In this document: positions 8,596 to 16,794 of the stretch, one piece after another
How the letters are laid out: each line of letters begins with the position of its first letter
How positions within the stretch are numbered: the stretch's first letter is position 1
Assembly (NCBI RefSeq): GCF_022398325.1
Contig: NZ_JAKEVD010000034.1
Location: 1 to 49,157, forward strand
Source: Shewanella sp. Isolate13
GTDB lineage: Bacteria > Pseudomonadota > Gammaproteobacteria > Enterobacterales > Shewanellaceae
Direction of reading: 5' to 3'
DNA: 49,157 nucleotides
Notes under the pieces: model-generated
Seen by the model: only the letters and a program-made list of their open reading frames with translations
Told to the model about the DNA's origin: nothing
Database searches by the model: none
Made by a program: the position numbers and the translations under genes

Positions 8596-9453
8596 TTAAG
8601 CTTCCATACAGCCTTTAAGCTTATTCATTGCATTCTTTTCCAATTGTCGGATACGTTCAGCAGACACTTGGTAAGTCGCCGCTAAATCTTGCAATGTGGT
8701 CTTGTCTTCATCTAACCAACGCGCCTTAAGAATATGCTGGCTACGCTCATCAAGGGTCTTGATGGCCGATAGCAGACGCGCTTGGTTATTCTGTTCCCAG
8801 TTGTCATTCTCAACTTGAGACGCTAAATCTGACGAGTGATCTTCAAGATAATGCATAGGAGCATAATCATGTTCATCATCGTTGTCGCTAGCGAGATCGA
8901 AGGCAGGATCTTGCGCCGCCATGCGCGATTCCATCTCGGTCACATCGGCTTTCGATACGCCTAAACTGTCGGCAACCATGCCCACTTCGCTATCGCTAAA
9001 CCAACCTAGACGGGTCTTAGCCTTACGCAGGTTGAAGAATAATTTACGTTGCGCCTTAGTGGTGGCGACTTTAACGATGCGCCAGTTTTTCAGCACATAC
9101 TCATGAATTTCAGCTTTAATCCAATGTACGGCAAACGATACCAAGCGAACGCCCACATCGGGGTCGAAACGCTTAACCGCTTTCATCAGGCCGATATTAC
9201 CTTCTTGGATTAAGTCAGCTTGTGGCAAGCCATAGCCAGCGTAACCCTTTGCAACGTGTACCACGAAACGCAGGTGCGACATAATCAGCTGTTTTGCAGC
9301 CTGTAGGTCACCAGTTTCCTGTAGACGCTTCGCTAGCTCATATTCTTTATCAGCTTCCAACATTGGAATGTTGTGTGCTGAATGAACATAAGACTCGAGG
9401 CTGCCGCTACTTTGGGGAACCATCAGTGCCATTGATTGCGCTTGATCTGTCAT
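8596..9453 (-). CDS. rpoH: heat-shock sigma factor RpoH (sigma-32)
   Basis: Alternative sigma factor that directs RNA polymerase to heat-shock promoters. Seen: region 1.2 near residues 20-45, the conserved region 2 stretch GYGLPQADLIQEGNIGLMKAVKRFDP, the RpoH-box region QRKLFFNLRKAK that distinguishes sigma-32 from other sigma-70 proteins, and the region 4 helix-turn-helix TLQDLAATYQVSAERIRQLE. The 285-aa length matches E. coli (284). It sits downstream of ftsX as in E. coli but is set apart by 220 bases with its own predicted promoter and terminator. In E. coli, translation is controlled by mRNA folding near the start; I did not test this here. Confidence 0.97.
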   Translation of the reverse strand: MTDQAQSMALMVPQSSGSLESYVHSAHNIPMLEADKEYELAKRLQETGDLQAAKQLIMSHLRFVVHVAKGYAGYGLPQADLIQEGNIGLMKAVKRFDPDVGVRLVSFAVHWIKAEIHEYVLKNWRIVKVATTKAQRKLFFNLRKAKTRLGWFSDSEVGMVADSLGVSKADVTEMESRMAAQDPAFDLASDNDDEHDYAPMHYLEDHSSDLASQVENDNWEQNNQARLLSAIKTLDERSQHILKARWLDEDKTTLQDLAATYQVSAERIRQLEKNAMNKLKGCMEA

Positions 9454-9531
9454 TTACGCTCCTACTACTTTCTTACAAAGGTCTTGCTTAAATCTACGTT
9501 CTCATCCACTCATTACTGAAATGGACAGTGA

Positions 9532-9560
9532 ACTATCGACTAATTGACAAAATATGTCAA
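9532..9560 (-). promoter_or_regulatory. predicted sigma-70 promoter of rpoH overlapping a palindrome
   Basis: Read on the minus strand: -35 TTGACA (9560-9555), a 17-base spacer, and -10 GATAGT (9537-9532), about 80 bases before the rpoH start. The -35 box is one arm of the inverted repeat TTGACAAAATATGTCAA (9544-9560), so a dimeric regulator could block it. Prediction only. Confidence 0.5.
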
Positions 9561-9673
9561 CCATCGGTTTTATCTAATATGGGTCAATACTCATTATAGA
9601 CGTATAGAGTCTTGCACCTAGTTATGGGCAACGCAAATGAAAAAAAGTTCACCTTTTAGCCATTGCCACTAAC

Positions 9674-10639
9674 CTATGACGGCTCTATCGCTCTTAAGTG
9701 TTGGCGTACAGAAAGGTAAGATCCTAACCAGCCTAAGAATGATGCCAGCAGCACCAATTGACCCAGTTCTGCAACGGAGAGAGACTCCATCTGCAGTTGA
9801 CTGCCGTATAGGCCCAATAGCTCTGCCAACGCGGAGTCGAGATACCAAACCAACAGATTGATAATGACCCAGGCTAATATGCCGCCAATTATTCCATACC
9901 AGATCCCGGTATAGAGGAAGGGCCGCTGAATAAAGGCTTCGGTAGCACCGACTAGCTTCATCACCTCAATTTCGGTGCGACGGTTCATAATCGCTAGGCG
10001 GATGGTGTTACCTATCACCAGCACCACGGCGAGCACTAGCAGTGCAGCAATCGCCAGCACGGTACGCTCTAATAGCTTGACCACAGCTTGTAGGCGCTCT
10101 AGCCATTCGATATCTAACCGACCAAAGCTAACCTCAGGCTCTTGCTCTAGTTTACGCAGCAGCTCTCTTGCACCTGCTGGACTTGAATATTTAAGACTCG
10201 GGGTCACCATCACCACTGCTGGTAGCGGATTCGAGTCTAGATAAGAGAGCGCCTCACCAAAACCCGAAAGGCGCTGAAACTCTTCTAATGCCTGATCGCG
10301 ATCGATATAGTTCACATCACTCACCTCAGGGTAAACCTTTAGGCGAGTAATCAAACTCTGGATCACCGTGTCGCTGCGCCCCTCATCGATAAACAGAGAT
10401 ATTTCGGCGGCGCTATTCCAAGACTCGGTAATGGTCTCGGCATTTTTCACCAATACCTGCAACGCAGCAGGTAAGCTGAGGCTAACACCAAGGACGGCCA
10501 TGGTCATGATAGAGGACACTGGGTTGCGCCATAACTCTCCCATACTCGCCATTGCATGTTGAATGTGACGGATGAAAAACATCACGATGCGACCGGAGAT
10601 CGGTAACTTACTGCGATTTAACTGAGGCTGCTTACTCAT
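9674..10639 (-). CDS. ftsX: cell-division protein FtsX
   Basis: Integral membrane partner of FtsE; the complex at the septum signals to activators of peptidoglycan amidases. Seen: a cytoplasmic N-terminus, a first membrane segment around residues 40-60, a periplasmic domain of about 110 residues, and three closely spaced C-terminal membrane segments (from VLAIAALLVLAVVLVIGN onward), the usual four-pass FtsX topology. At 321 aa it is close to the E. coli protein (352). It begins 10 bases after ftsE and ends the ftsY-ftsE-ftsX run. Confidence 0.94.
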   Translation of the reverse strand: MSKQPQLNRSKLPISGRIVMFFIRHIQHAMASMGELWRNPVSSIMTMAVLGVSLSLPAALQVLVKNAETITESWNSAAEISLFIDEGRSDTVIQSLITRLKVYPEVSDVNYIDRDQALEEFQRLSGFGEALSYLDSNPLPAVVMVTPSLKYSSPAGARELLRKLEQEPEVSFGRLDIEWLERLQAVVKLLERTVLAIAALLVLAVVLVIGNTIRLAIMNRRTEIEVMKLVGATEAFIQRPFLYTGIWYGIIGGILAWVIINLLVWYLDSALAELLGLYGSQLQMESLSVAELGQLVLLASFLGWLGSYLSVRQHLRAIEPS

Positions 10640-10649
10640 GACTTTATCC

Positions 10650-11342
10650 TCAGAAACTGCCAGGGTTATCTTGGCTAGTGAGCTCTTCGGCTCCCAAGAC
10701 TCGACCTTGCTTAAGGGTTAAGGTGCGGTATTTCATCCGCGCAATAAGTCCCAGATCATGGGTTGCGATAAGGACGGTTGTACCAGAGTCATTAAAAGTC
10801 TCAAACAGGCGCAAAATATCCATCGACAACTTAGGATCTAAGTTACCCGTTGGCTCATCGGCTAATAATAGAGGCGGCTTGTTTACAATTGCGCGAGCGA
10901 TCCCCACCCTCTGTTGCTCACCACCAGACAACATAATTGGGTTATGTCGCTCTTTGCCGTACAGGCCAACCATATCGAGCGCACCTGCAACGCGTTTACG
11001 AATTTCGCCAATAGAGAAACCTTCGATCATCAATGGCAGCGCGACGTTATCGAACACACTCTTGTTCATTAATAGATGATGGTTTTGGAAAATCATGCCG
11101 ATATCACGACGCAGATAAGGCACCTGCGAGCGCTTAACTTTAGCGATATCATGGCCATTAATTGACACGCGACCACCATTCGCCCTTTCAATAACGGTGA
11201 TCAGCTTGAGTAGCGTACTCTTACCTGCGCCGGAGTGACCCGTTAAAAAGGCCATCTCACCACGCTTTAGATGGAAACTCACATCCGATAGGGCTTTTTG
11301 CCCTCCGGGATAGACTTTACTTACCTGCTCAAATCGAATCAT
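10650..11342 (-). CDS. ftsE: cell-division ATP-binding protein FtsE
   Basis: ABC ATPase that energises the FtsEX complex. Seen: Walker A GHSGAGKST, the signature LSGGEQQRVGIARAI, Walker B LLLADEPTGNLD and the switch histidine in IATHD. The 230-aa length is standard. It lies between ftsY (71 bases upstream) and ftsX (10 bases downstream), the conserved gammaproteobacterial order, which separates it from LolD-like relatives such as the one at 33905-34588. Confidence 0.96.
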   Translation of the reverse strand: MIRFEQVSKVYPGGQKALSDVSFHLKRGEMAFLTGHSGAGKSTLLKLITVIERANGGRVSINGHDIAKVKRSQVPYLRRDIGMIFQNHHLLMNKSVFDNVALPLMIEGFSIGEIRKRVAGALDMVGLYGKERHNPIMLSGGEQQRVGIARAIVNKPPLLLADEPTGNLDPKLSMDILRLFETFNDSGTTVLIATHDLGLIARMKYRTLTLKQGRVLGAEELTSQDNPGSF

Positions 11343-11413
11343 TAATTAGATTTCTTGTTAGTTGGCGATATCGTATCGAGTATGCTGTTTAAATTATCTT
11401 CTATAAGCTAACG

Positions 11414-13474
11414 CTATTTAACGTCTTTGTCGTCTTTTGTCTGGCTAAACAAGGCTTCGATAAAGTCTTTTGCATCAAAAGTACGTAGATCGTCGATCTG
11501 CTCACCCACGCCGATATGACGAATAGGAATGCCAAACTTATCGGCGATAGCGAAGATCACCCCGCCCTTTGCGGTACCATCTAGCTTACTGATGGTGATA
11601 CCCGTTACCCCGACTGCCTCTTGGAATAGCTGCGCCTGACTGATGGCGTTCTGACCCGTGCTCGCATCTAAGGTTAACATCACCTCGTGCGGTGCGGTTT
11701 CGTCTTGCTTTTGCATCACGCGAACGACCTTTTTAAGCTCGTCCATCAAGTGTGCCTTGTTCTGTAAACGACCTGCGGTATCGGCAATCAATACATCAAC
11801 ATTACGGGCACGAGCCGCTTGTAGTGCATCAAACAATACAGATGCGCTATCTGCGCCAGTATGCTGAGCGATAACAGGAATATCGTTACGTTGACCCCAA
11901 ACCTGTAACTGCTCAACCGCGGCCGCACGGAAGGTATCACCCGCCGCTAACATGACAGATTTACCTTGCGCCTGATACTGCTTAGCCAGTTTACCAATAG
12001 TGGTAGTCTTACCCACACCGTTGACACCCACCATTAAGATCACAAAAGGACCATCGGCATTTTCTGGCACTAAAGGCACAGATACAGGATCGAGCGTCTT
12101 TTGCATCTCTTCACGTAGAAGATCGTATAGCGCTTCACCGTCTTTCAGCTGCTTACGGCTTGCCTGCTCGGTTAGGCTCTTAATTAGGCGGCTTGTCGTT
12201 TCAACACCGACATCGGCAATCAGTAATTGCTCTTCTAACTCTTCGAACAGATCGTCATCGATCTTCTTGCCGCTAAACAAACCGATAAAGCCGCTACCAA
12301 TACTCTCACTGGTACGCTTAAGACCACGCTTTAGGCGGGCGAAAAGCCCCTCTTTTACCGGCTTAGCCTGTGGCTCTGGCTGTTGCTCTGCTTGTTCCGC
12401 AGCTTCTGCCTCAATACGTTCGGCTTCAGCTTGCTCTGCTGCCAGCCTTTCAGACTCAAGACGTTCAGCTTCGACTCTTTCGGCTTCAATTCTTTGGGTT
12501 TCGGCTTGCTCTGCAGCTACTCTTGCAGATTCAAGGCGTTCAGCTTCAAGACGCGCAGCTTCTGCTTGAGCCGCCTGCTCTGCCGCAAGACGAGCCTGTT
12601 CGGCTGCAGCTTCAGCCGCGACTCTTTCTGATTCAAGACGCTCTGATTCAAGACGCTCTGATTCAAGACGCTCGGCTTCGATTCTTTCGGCTTCGGCCTG
12701 CTCAGCAGCCACTCTTGCAGATTCAAGGCGTTCAGCTTCAAGACGAGCAGCTTCTGCTTTGGCCGCCTGCTCTGCCGCAAGACGAGCCTGTTCGGCTGCC
12801 GCTTCAGCCGCGACTCTTTCTGATTCAAGACGCTCTGATTCAAGACGCTCTGATTCAAGACGCTCGGCTTCGATTCTTTCGGCTTCGGCCTGCTCAGCAG
12901 CCACTCTTGCAGATTCAAGACGTTCCGCTTCAAGACGAGCAGCTTCTGCTTTGGCCGCCAGCTCTGCCGCAAGGCGTGCCTGTTCGGCTGCAGCTTCCGC
13001 CGCGACTCTTTCTGATTCAAGACGCGCAGCTTCGATTCTTTCGGCTTCGGCCTGCTCAGCAGCCACTCTTGCAGATTCAAGGCGTTCCGCTTCTGCTTGG
13101 GCCGCCTGCTCTGCCGCAAGGCGTGCCTGTTCGGCTGCAGCTTCCGCCGCGACTCTTTCTGATTCAAGACGCGCAGCTTCGATTCTTTCGGCTTCAATTC
13201 TTTGAGCCTCAGCCTGCTCTGCTGCCACTCTTTCTGTTTCGATGCGTTCAGCTTCAAGACGTGCGGCTTCTGCTTGCTCCGCAGCTAGGCGCGCTTCTTC
13301 TGCAAGCCTTTCAGTTTCGGCCTGCTCGGCTGCTACTCTTTCTAATTCAATGCGCTCCGCTTCAACTCTTTCAAGTTCAAGCTTTTCAGCTTCTAGTTTC
13401 GCCGCTTCTACAGCCTGCGCTTCTTCTTTAGATTTATCCTTGCGGAACCAGGAAAAAAAACCTTTCTTTGCCAT
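11414..13474 (-). CDS. ftsY: signal-recognition-particle receptor FtsY, giant repetitive N-terminus
   Basis: SRP receptor GTPase that docks ribosome-nascent-chain complexes at the membrane. The C-terminal NG domain (from about residue 374) is complete: a helical N domain starting KEGLFARLKRGLKRTSES, G1 GVNGVGKTTT (483), the DTFRAAA motif, G3 DTAGR (about 565) and G4 SKLD (about 629). Residues 17-373 form a highly charged Ala/Glu/Arg/Gln-rich segment of repeated units such as RVAAEQAEAERIEAERLE, predicted long helix or coiled coil. The protein is 686 aa against 497 in E. coli, the excess lying in this A domain. First in the ftsY-ftsE-ftsX run, divergent from rsmD. Confidence 0.96.
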   Translation of the reverse strand: MAKKGFFSWFRKDKSKEEAQAVEAAKLEAEKLELERVEAERIELERVAAEQAETERLAEEARLAAEQAEAARLEAERIETERVAAEQAEAQRIEAERIEAARLESERVAAEAAAEQARLAAEQAAQAEAERLESARVAAEQAEAERIEAARLESERVAAEAAAEQARLAAELAAKAEAARLEAERLESARVAAEQAEAERIEAERLESERLESERLESERVAAEAAAEQARLAAEQAAKAEAARLEAERLESARVAAEQAEAERIEAERLESERLESERLESERVAAEAAAEQARLAAEQAAQAEAARLEAERLESARVAAEQAETQRIEAERVEAERLESERLAAEQAEAERIEAEAAEQAEQQPEPQAKPVKEGLFARLKRGLKRTSESIGSGFIGLFSGKKIDDDLFEELEEQLLIADVGVETTSRLIKSLTEQASRKQLKDGEALYDLLREEMQKTLDPVSVPLVPENADGPFVILMVGVNGVGKTTTIGKLAKQYQAQGKSVMLAAGDTFRAAAVEQLQVWGQRNDIPVIAQHTGADSASVLFDALQAARARNVDVLIADTAGRLQNKAHLMDELKKVVRVMQKQDETAPHEVMLTLDASTGQNAISQAQLFQEAVGVTGITISKLDGTAKGGVIFAIADKFGIPIRHIGVGEQIDDLRTFDAKDFIEALFSQTKDDKDVK
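12356..13426 (-). repeat. tandem coding repeats in ftsY A domain
   Basis: About 357 codons built from an 11- to 15-residue helical motif grouped into four larger units, each beginning ERVAAEAAAEQARLAAE and of about 48-64 residues. Two neighbouring copies are nearly identical in DNA with a 192-bp period (compare from 12631 and from 12823), pointing to recent unequal recombination. The shortest variant is a triple run of RLESE. Confidence 0.9.
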
Positions 13475-13699
13475 GTGTGATACCGGTGCTCAAATAGCTG
13501 TACATAAATGCATTAGGGTGGAGGACGTTATATCAAAAACCAGCTCAAATTACGCTGATAAAAACAGCAAAAACGCCATTCAGACGGATTCTCATCACTG
13601 CTTTTTACCTTTTAGCTGTGCTTTGATATAAAATAACGACCTAAATTCAGACGGCATAGTCTACCACTTTCTTTCATTAGGCAAAATCACGAGGACACC

Positions 13700-14320
13700 A
13701 TGGTCAAAAAAAGACCTTCTAGCGGTCAAGTTAGGATTATTTCAGGCCAGTGGCGCTCGCGAAAGCTGCCCATTCACGATCTTGAAGGACTGCGCCCAAC
13801 CACTGATCGCGTCAGAGAGACTCTGTTCAACTGGATTGCTAATGATGTGCGTGGCGCTCGTGTACTCGACTGCTTTGCCGGTAGTGGCGCGTTAAGCCTA
13901 GAGTCACTGTCACGATACGCCAGTTACGCCAAGATTTTCGAGCTCCAGGCTCAAGCGGCGAAACAGCTTGTGGCTAATCTTGCCACGCTCAAGTGTGAGA
14001 ACGCCGATGTCATCAAGGGTGATAGCCTAGCCTTACTTGCCAGCAAGCCGAGCGAAGGCTTCGATCTGGTGTTTATCGATCCGCCTTTTAGAAAGTCACT
14101 GGCGGAGAAGAGCATTAGCCTTATCGATCAGCATCAGTGGCTTAAGGATGATGCTCTGATCTACGTAGAAACAGAAAGCGAAATCGCCATGCTAACCGTA
14201 CCGGCGAGCTGGAGCTTGCTAAAAGAGAAGAAGGCTGGTCAAGTGATCTATCGTTTATATCAATATTCAGCCGAGCCAGTGCTCGATGAAACGACAAGTG
14301 ACACCGAGGAAACCAACTAA
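13700..14320 (+). CDS. rsmD: 16S rRNA (guanine-966-N2) methyltransferase RsmD
   Basis: SAM-dependent methyltransferase that modifies G966 of 16S rRNA in the 30S subunit. Seen: the N-terminal family signature RIISGQWRSRKLP and LRPTTDRVRETLFNW, SAM-binding motif I VLDCFAGSGALSLESLSR, and the catalytic motif DLVFIDPPF. The 206-aa length matches E. coli (198). Divergent from ftsY, the arrangement also found in E. coli, and directly followed by a DUF1145 gene. Confidence 0.95.
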   Translation: MVKKRPSSGQVRIISGQWRSRKLPIHDLEGLRPTTDRVRETLFNWIANDVRGARVLDCFAGSGALSLESLSRYASYAKIFELQAQAAKQLVANLATLKCENADVIKGDSLALLASKPSEGFDLVFIDPPFRKSLAEKSISLIDQHQWLKDDALIYVETESEIAMLTVPASWSLLKEKKAGQVIYRLYQYSAEPVLDETTSDTEETN

Positions 14321-14602
14321 ATGAAAGCTATGCTCGTTCTAGGTAAAATTGTGACCGCATTCGCTTGGTTAATGATGCTGTATAACCTAGCCATGCCATT
14401 TGAGGGCAATGTATCGGTGATCCTCAACATCCTATTTGTGATGACCATCTTTATGCACTGCTTTCAGACGTTCATCTTCCACACGCTGTTTAACACCTTG
14501 CTACCACTGAAAAAATCAGATTATCTGCAGGTCTTCCTTTTCGGCGTATTCAGCCTACTGCAGTATCGCAGGCAGGTTATGGATAAGCAGGCTCAGCTTT
14601 AA
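14321..14602 (+). CDS. DUF1145 (YhhL-like) small membrane protein
   Basis: 93-residue protein with two or three hydrophobic segments (about residues 5-25, 31-50 and 68-82) and a basic C-terminus. It follows rsmD with no gap (TAA then ATG). In E. coli the gene after rsmD is yhhL, a DUF1145 inner-membrane protein of the same size, so both synteny and hydrophobicity pattern support the family. Function unknown; linkage to rsmD suggests co-transcription only. Confidence 0.8.
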   Translation: MKAMLVLGKIVTAFAWLMMLYNLAMPFEGNVSVILNILFVMTIFMHCFQTFIFHTLFNTLLPLKKSDYLQVFLFGVFSLLQYRRQVMDKQAQL

Positions 14603-14609
14603 AAGAAGA

Positions 14610-14663
14610 ACCTAGATCCTAGGGCGCTTCGCTGCGAGGACGGGCTAAGCCCTGCTAGGAAAA
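14610..14663. repeat. 54-bp intergenic repeat, copy A
   Basis: Begins ACCTAGATCCTAGGGCGCTT and ends CTAGGAAAA. It matches copy B at 14737-14790 with about five differences, some of them paired inside the internal stem GGGC...GCCC, as expected if hairpin structure is kept. Confidence 0.75.
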
Positions 14664-14736
14664 GCCAAAAGCACCACCTTTTCCGTCTCTTAGCTTTCCC
14701 GGCTTTTACCGGGCTTTGCTTTTCCTAGGACCTACG

Positions 14737-14790
14737 ACCTAGATCCTAGGGCGCTTCGCTACGAGGGCGGACTACGCCCTACTAGGAAAA
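14737..14790. repeat. 54-bp intergenic repeat, copy B
   Basis: Second copy of the element at 14610-14663, same orientation, 127 bases downstream. Internal arms GGGCGGAC and ACGCCC differ from copy A's GGACGGGC and AGCCC while still allowing pairing. Confidence 0.75.
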
Positions 14791-15042
14791 TCAAAAGACT
14801 GACGGGCTCAAGCCCGATCTACAACAGTAAGATTGAAGCCGCTTTTTCGTCTTAGCTTGTACCGTCTTTGCTTTTCCATCTTTTCCGTAAGCGCAGCGTT
14901 CCGTCAGTGACGTAGTCACGTTCCCTAGGCCGCAGGCCGTTCGTCTTAGCTTTAAAAGAAGGGCCTAGAACCTAGGACCTTTCTTTGCCCCTCCTAGGAC
15001 CTTTCCCGGCTTTTCCCTGCTTTATCCGATCTTTAAAAACAA

Positions 15043-15066
15043 AAAAGCCCCAATTAAGGGGCTTTT
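15043..15066 (-). terminator. cymA intrinsic terminator
   Basis: Stem AAAAGCCCC (15043-15051) with GGGGCTTTT (15058-15066). Read on the minus strand the hairpin is followed by a T-rich tail (complement of AAAAACAAAAAA), about 100 bases past the cymA stop. Confidence 0.85.
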
Positions 15067-15136
15067 AGCGATTTAACTTGCTGCTTAGACTTGTTACTTA
15101 AAACAGCTTGGTTCACTCAGTGGCTAGGCTTATGCC

Positions 15137-15186
15137 TGAGCATTATCCCTTAGGATAAACGTGAGCATTATCCCTTAGGATAAACG
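15137..15186. repeat. exact 25-bp tandem duplication over the cymA stop codon
   Basis: 15137-15161 and 15162-15186 are identical (each starts TGAGCATTATCCCTTAGG), and the first bases of a third copy follow. The upper copy encodes the CymA C-terminus HVYPKG and stop; the lower copy repeats that coding sequence downstream of the stop, so the protein is unaffected. Confidence 0.95.
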
Positions 15187-15731
15187 TGAGCAACACCTTT
15201 GTGACAGTCTACACAAGTCTTACGCTTGTCTTCTTCTTTCTTGAAGTTGTTAGCGTGCATTCTCTTCGCCATCTTCTTCATAGTTTCAGGCTGGTTCTCG
15301 TAGATACGAGTGTGACAGTGCTGACAGTTAGCTGAGTCATTGCCTTTGAAATACTTAAGTGCTAGATCGGCTTGCTCTTTACGGTTTTCATCCAACCACT
15401 CTTGAGTGTTGAAACCGTCGATAGTTAGGTAACCGTATAGATCTTTAGATACGATGATCTTCTTAACTAGGTACTTAACTGGGTTGTGTGGAAGGTGACA
15501 ATCTTGACATTGTACCGTGATACCCGCGCTACCGCCGCCGTGAGCAGATGCAAGCACTTCATCTTTTAATGAGTGGTTGCTGTGACAGCTCATACAGAAC
15601 TCATCTGTACTCGTTGCGTGTAAAGTTTGTTGTGTAGCAAAGTAGCCAACAACACCGACAACGACACCGATAATCAGCAATGCCAGAATCGAAAATTTTG
15701 CGCTAGGTTTAAATAGTGCTCGCCAGTTCAT
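15168..15731 (-). CDS. cymA: tetraheme menaquinol dehydrogenase CymA
   Basis: Inner-membrane c-type cytochrome of the NapC/NirT family that oxidises menaquinol and passes electrons to periplasmic reductases and to the extracellular metal-reduction route in Shewanella. Seen: a short cytoplasmic N-terminus, one membrane anchor (about residues 12-34), and four haem motifs in a small periplasmic domain: CMSCH, CQDCH, CQHCH, CVDCH. Start: the ATG at 15731 has GGAG seven bases upstream and gives 187 aa, the known CymA size; a GTG one codon earlier is less likely. No outer-membrane conduit gene is adjacent. A perfect AAGTTAACTT palindrome at 15768-15777 lies just upstream and may be regulatory. Confidence 0.96.
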   Translation of the reverse strand: MNWRALFKPSAKFSILALLIIGVVVGVVGYFATQQTLHATSTDEFCMSCHSNHSLKDEVLASAHGGGSAGITVQCQDCHLPHNPVKYLVKKIIVSKDLYGYLTIDGFNTQEWLDENRKEQADLALKYFKGNDSANCQHCHTRIYENQPETMKKMAKRMHANNFKKEEDKRKTCVDCHKGVAHVYPKG

Positions 15732-16119
15732 CACTCATCTCCAAGTATTTAATTTTTATATCGATGTAAGTTAACTTCATCTCTATTTATTTGATCATTA
15801 TAAACTAGATCCTAGTCATTGATCTGGAACTAAAAGTGCAAAATGAGACATGGCTCCAAATCTGTCTTTGGCGCCAACGTCAGCCTATGTTATATGCACC
15901 ATCACTAAAGCTACGCTAAAGCATTGATTATCGCAAGGTTAATAAGTTACCAACCTGATATTAGGCTGATTTAGGTTATTTAATTTGAAATTCTTTTAGA
16001 TGTAAAAGTGAGATGGGTAACAGGCCTAAAATCAAAAATTTTATGATTTTTGCAACTTTTCCGATAAAGCGCAGGTCTAGTTAATTATATCCACTTTGTT
16101 ACATAACCTAAGGTTAGGC
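15732..16119. other. divergent intergenic region between cymA and metal-associated genes
   Basis: About 390 bases, AT-rich near both gene starts. The only symmetric motif I can point to is AAGTTAACTT at 15768-15777. No clear CRP or FNR site and no gene seen. Confidence 0.4.
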
Positions 16120-16560
16120 ATGCGTAAGCAAATTACCTTTTTAGCATTTTTTATCGCATTGATTGGACAGTTTATTCTGTCTCCTGCGATGGCTATGCCT
16201 AAATTTTTGCATGCCAGTTCACACGCATCTCAACATATCGAGTCTCAAGTATCTCAAACACAAAGCGAGGCTCTAGACGCTAATACCTTAACCGCGTCCT
16301 TTTTAGCAGACTCTCAAATGAACTGCGCATCTAAGATGCCCAATTTAAACTTAGATAACATAGACTGCGACGCTCTATGTAAGATGTTGGGTGCAAACGA
16401 CTGTGCATCCAGCAGTGTCTCTGCGCCCGGTATTGTAGAGCAAGCGCAATTAATGCTTATCGCTCAAAGTTCAATGGCAAGCCTACAAACGGCTTTCTGG
16501 TCTTTACAGACCGCTGAACTCTCATCGCTCAATCCCCCTCCCATCGGTTTGCCCGCTTAA
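16120..16560 (+). CDS. small secreted protein of unknown function, metal cluster
   Basis: 146-residue protein from the ATG at 16120, chosen because AAGG lies six bases upstream; a TTG eight codons earlier is possible but has no ribosome site. The N-terminus MRKQITFLAFFIALIGQFILSPAMA is a signal peptide with probable cleavage after AMA. The mature protein has four cysteines in a central block (MNCASKM, DCDALCKM, NDCASS) and ends NPPPIGLPA, a proline-rich tail resembling the end of the protein at 17332-17748 (DLRPPIA). I do not recognise the family; the layout recalls small periplasmic copper-associated proteins. Association with the Cus-like genes downstream is by position only. Confidence 0.6.
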   Translation: MRKQITFLAFFIALIGQFILSPAMAMPKFLHASSHASQHIESQVSQTQSEALDANTLTASFLADSQMNCASKMPNLNLDNIDCDALCKMLGANDCASSSVSAPGIVEQAQLMLIAQSSMASLQTAFWSLQTAELSSLNPPPIGLPA

Positions 16561-16633
16561 CCTCATATTTAACGGCTTCTTTAGCTAACTCAATACAGCA
16601 CAAGAAGTCAGTTACAACAATTTAAGCAATCTG

Positions 16634-16669
16634 CGCCTTTAGCTATCAATCCAATGTTGATAGTAGGCG
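16634..16669. repeat. extended hairpin between two small genes
   Basis: CTATCAA (16643-16649) pairs with TTGATAG (16657-16663), extended outward by CGCCT/AGGCG. No T-run follows; it may be a 3'-end or leader structure. Confidence 0.4.
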
Positions 16670-16794
16670 AGGCGATCGGTCTCAAGCTGTTTTCAAGGGG
16701 CTTAAATGGTAGTAGGAAAGCTAGAGTCTTGCCTACCAGCCTTAGCCGAACACTGACCGCCATATTCATTATCTAACTTTGTTTGGAGTTTATT

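Larger units (their letters stand above)
14603..15136. other. non-coding region with CCTAGG-rich repeats
   Basis: No gene seen. It holds two copies of a 54-bp repeat (14610-14663 and 14737-14790), further CCTAGG-containing fragments near 14725, 14923, 14970 and 14995, and short inverted repeats such as CCCGGCTTTTACCGGG near 14698. The cymA terminator lies at 15043-15066. Confidence 0.6.

Noticed and set aside
12356..13426. Possible CRISPR array
   Set aside because: Repeats are in-frame coding units of ftsY without unique spacers and no cas genes are present.
12370..13431. 353-codon open frame on the plus strand opposite ftsY
   Set aside because: It is antisense to the ftsY repeats; the low-complexity Leu/Gln/Arg-rich product results from the repeated GC-rich codons. 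The same holds for the 246-codon minus-strand frame at 12517-13257 and the Ala/Ser-rich frames nearby.
15732..16119. FNR or CRP sites upstream of cymA
   Set aside because: Only a short AAGTTAACTT palindrome is visible; nothing approaches TTGAT-N4-ATCAA or TGTGA-N6-TCACA.
16783..16794. TTG start for the DUF2057 gene
   Set aside because: The codon overlaps the GGAG ribosome site used by ATG 16795, which starts a normal signal peptide.
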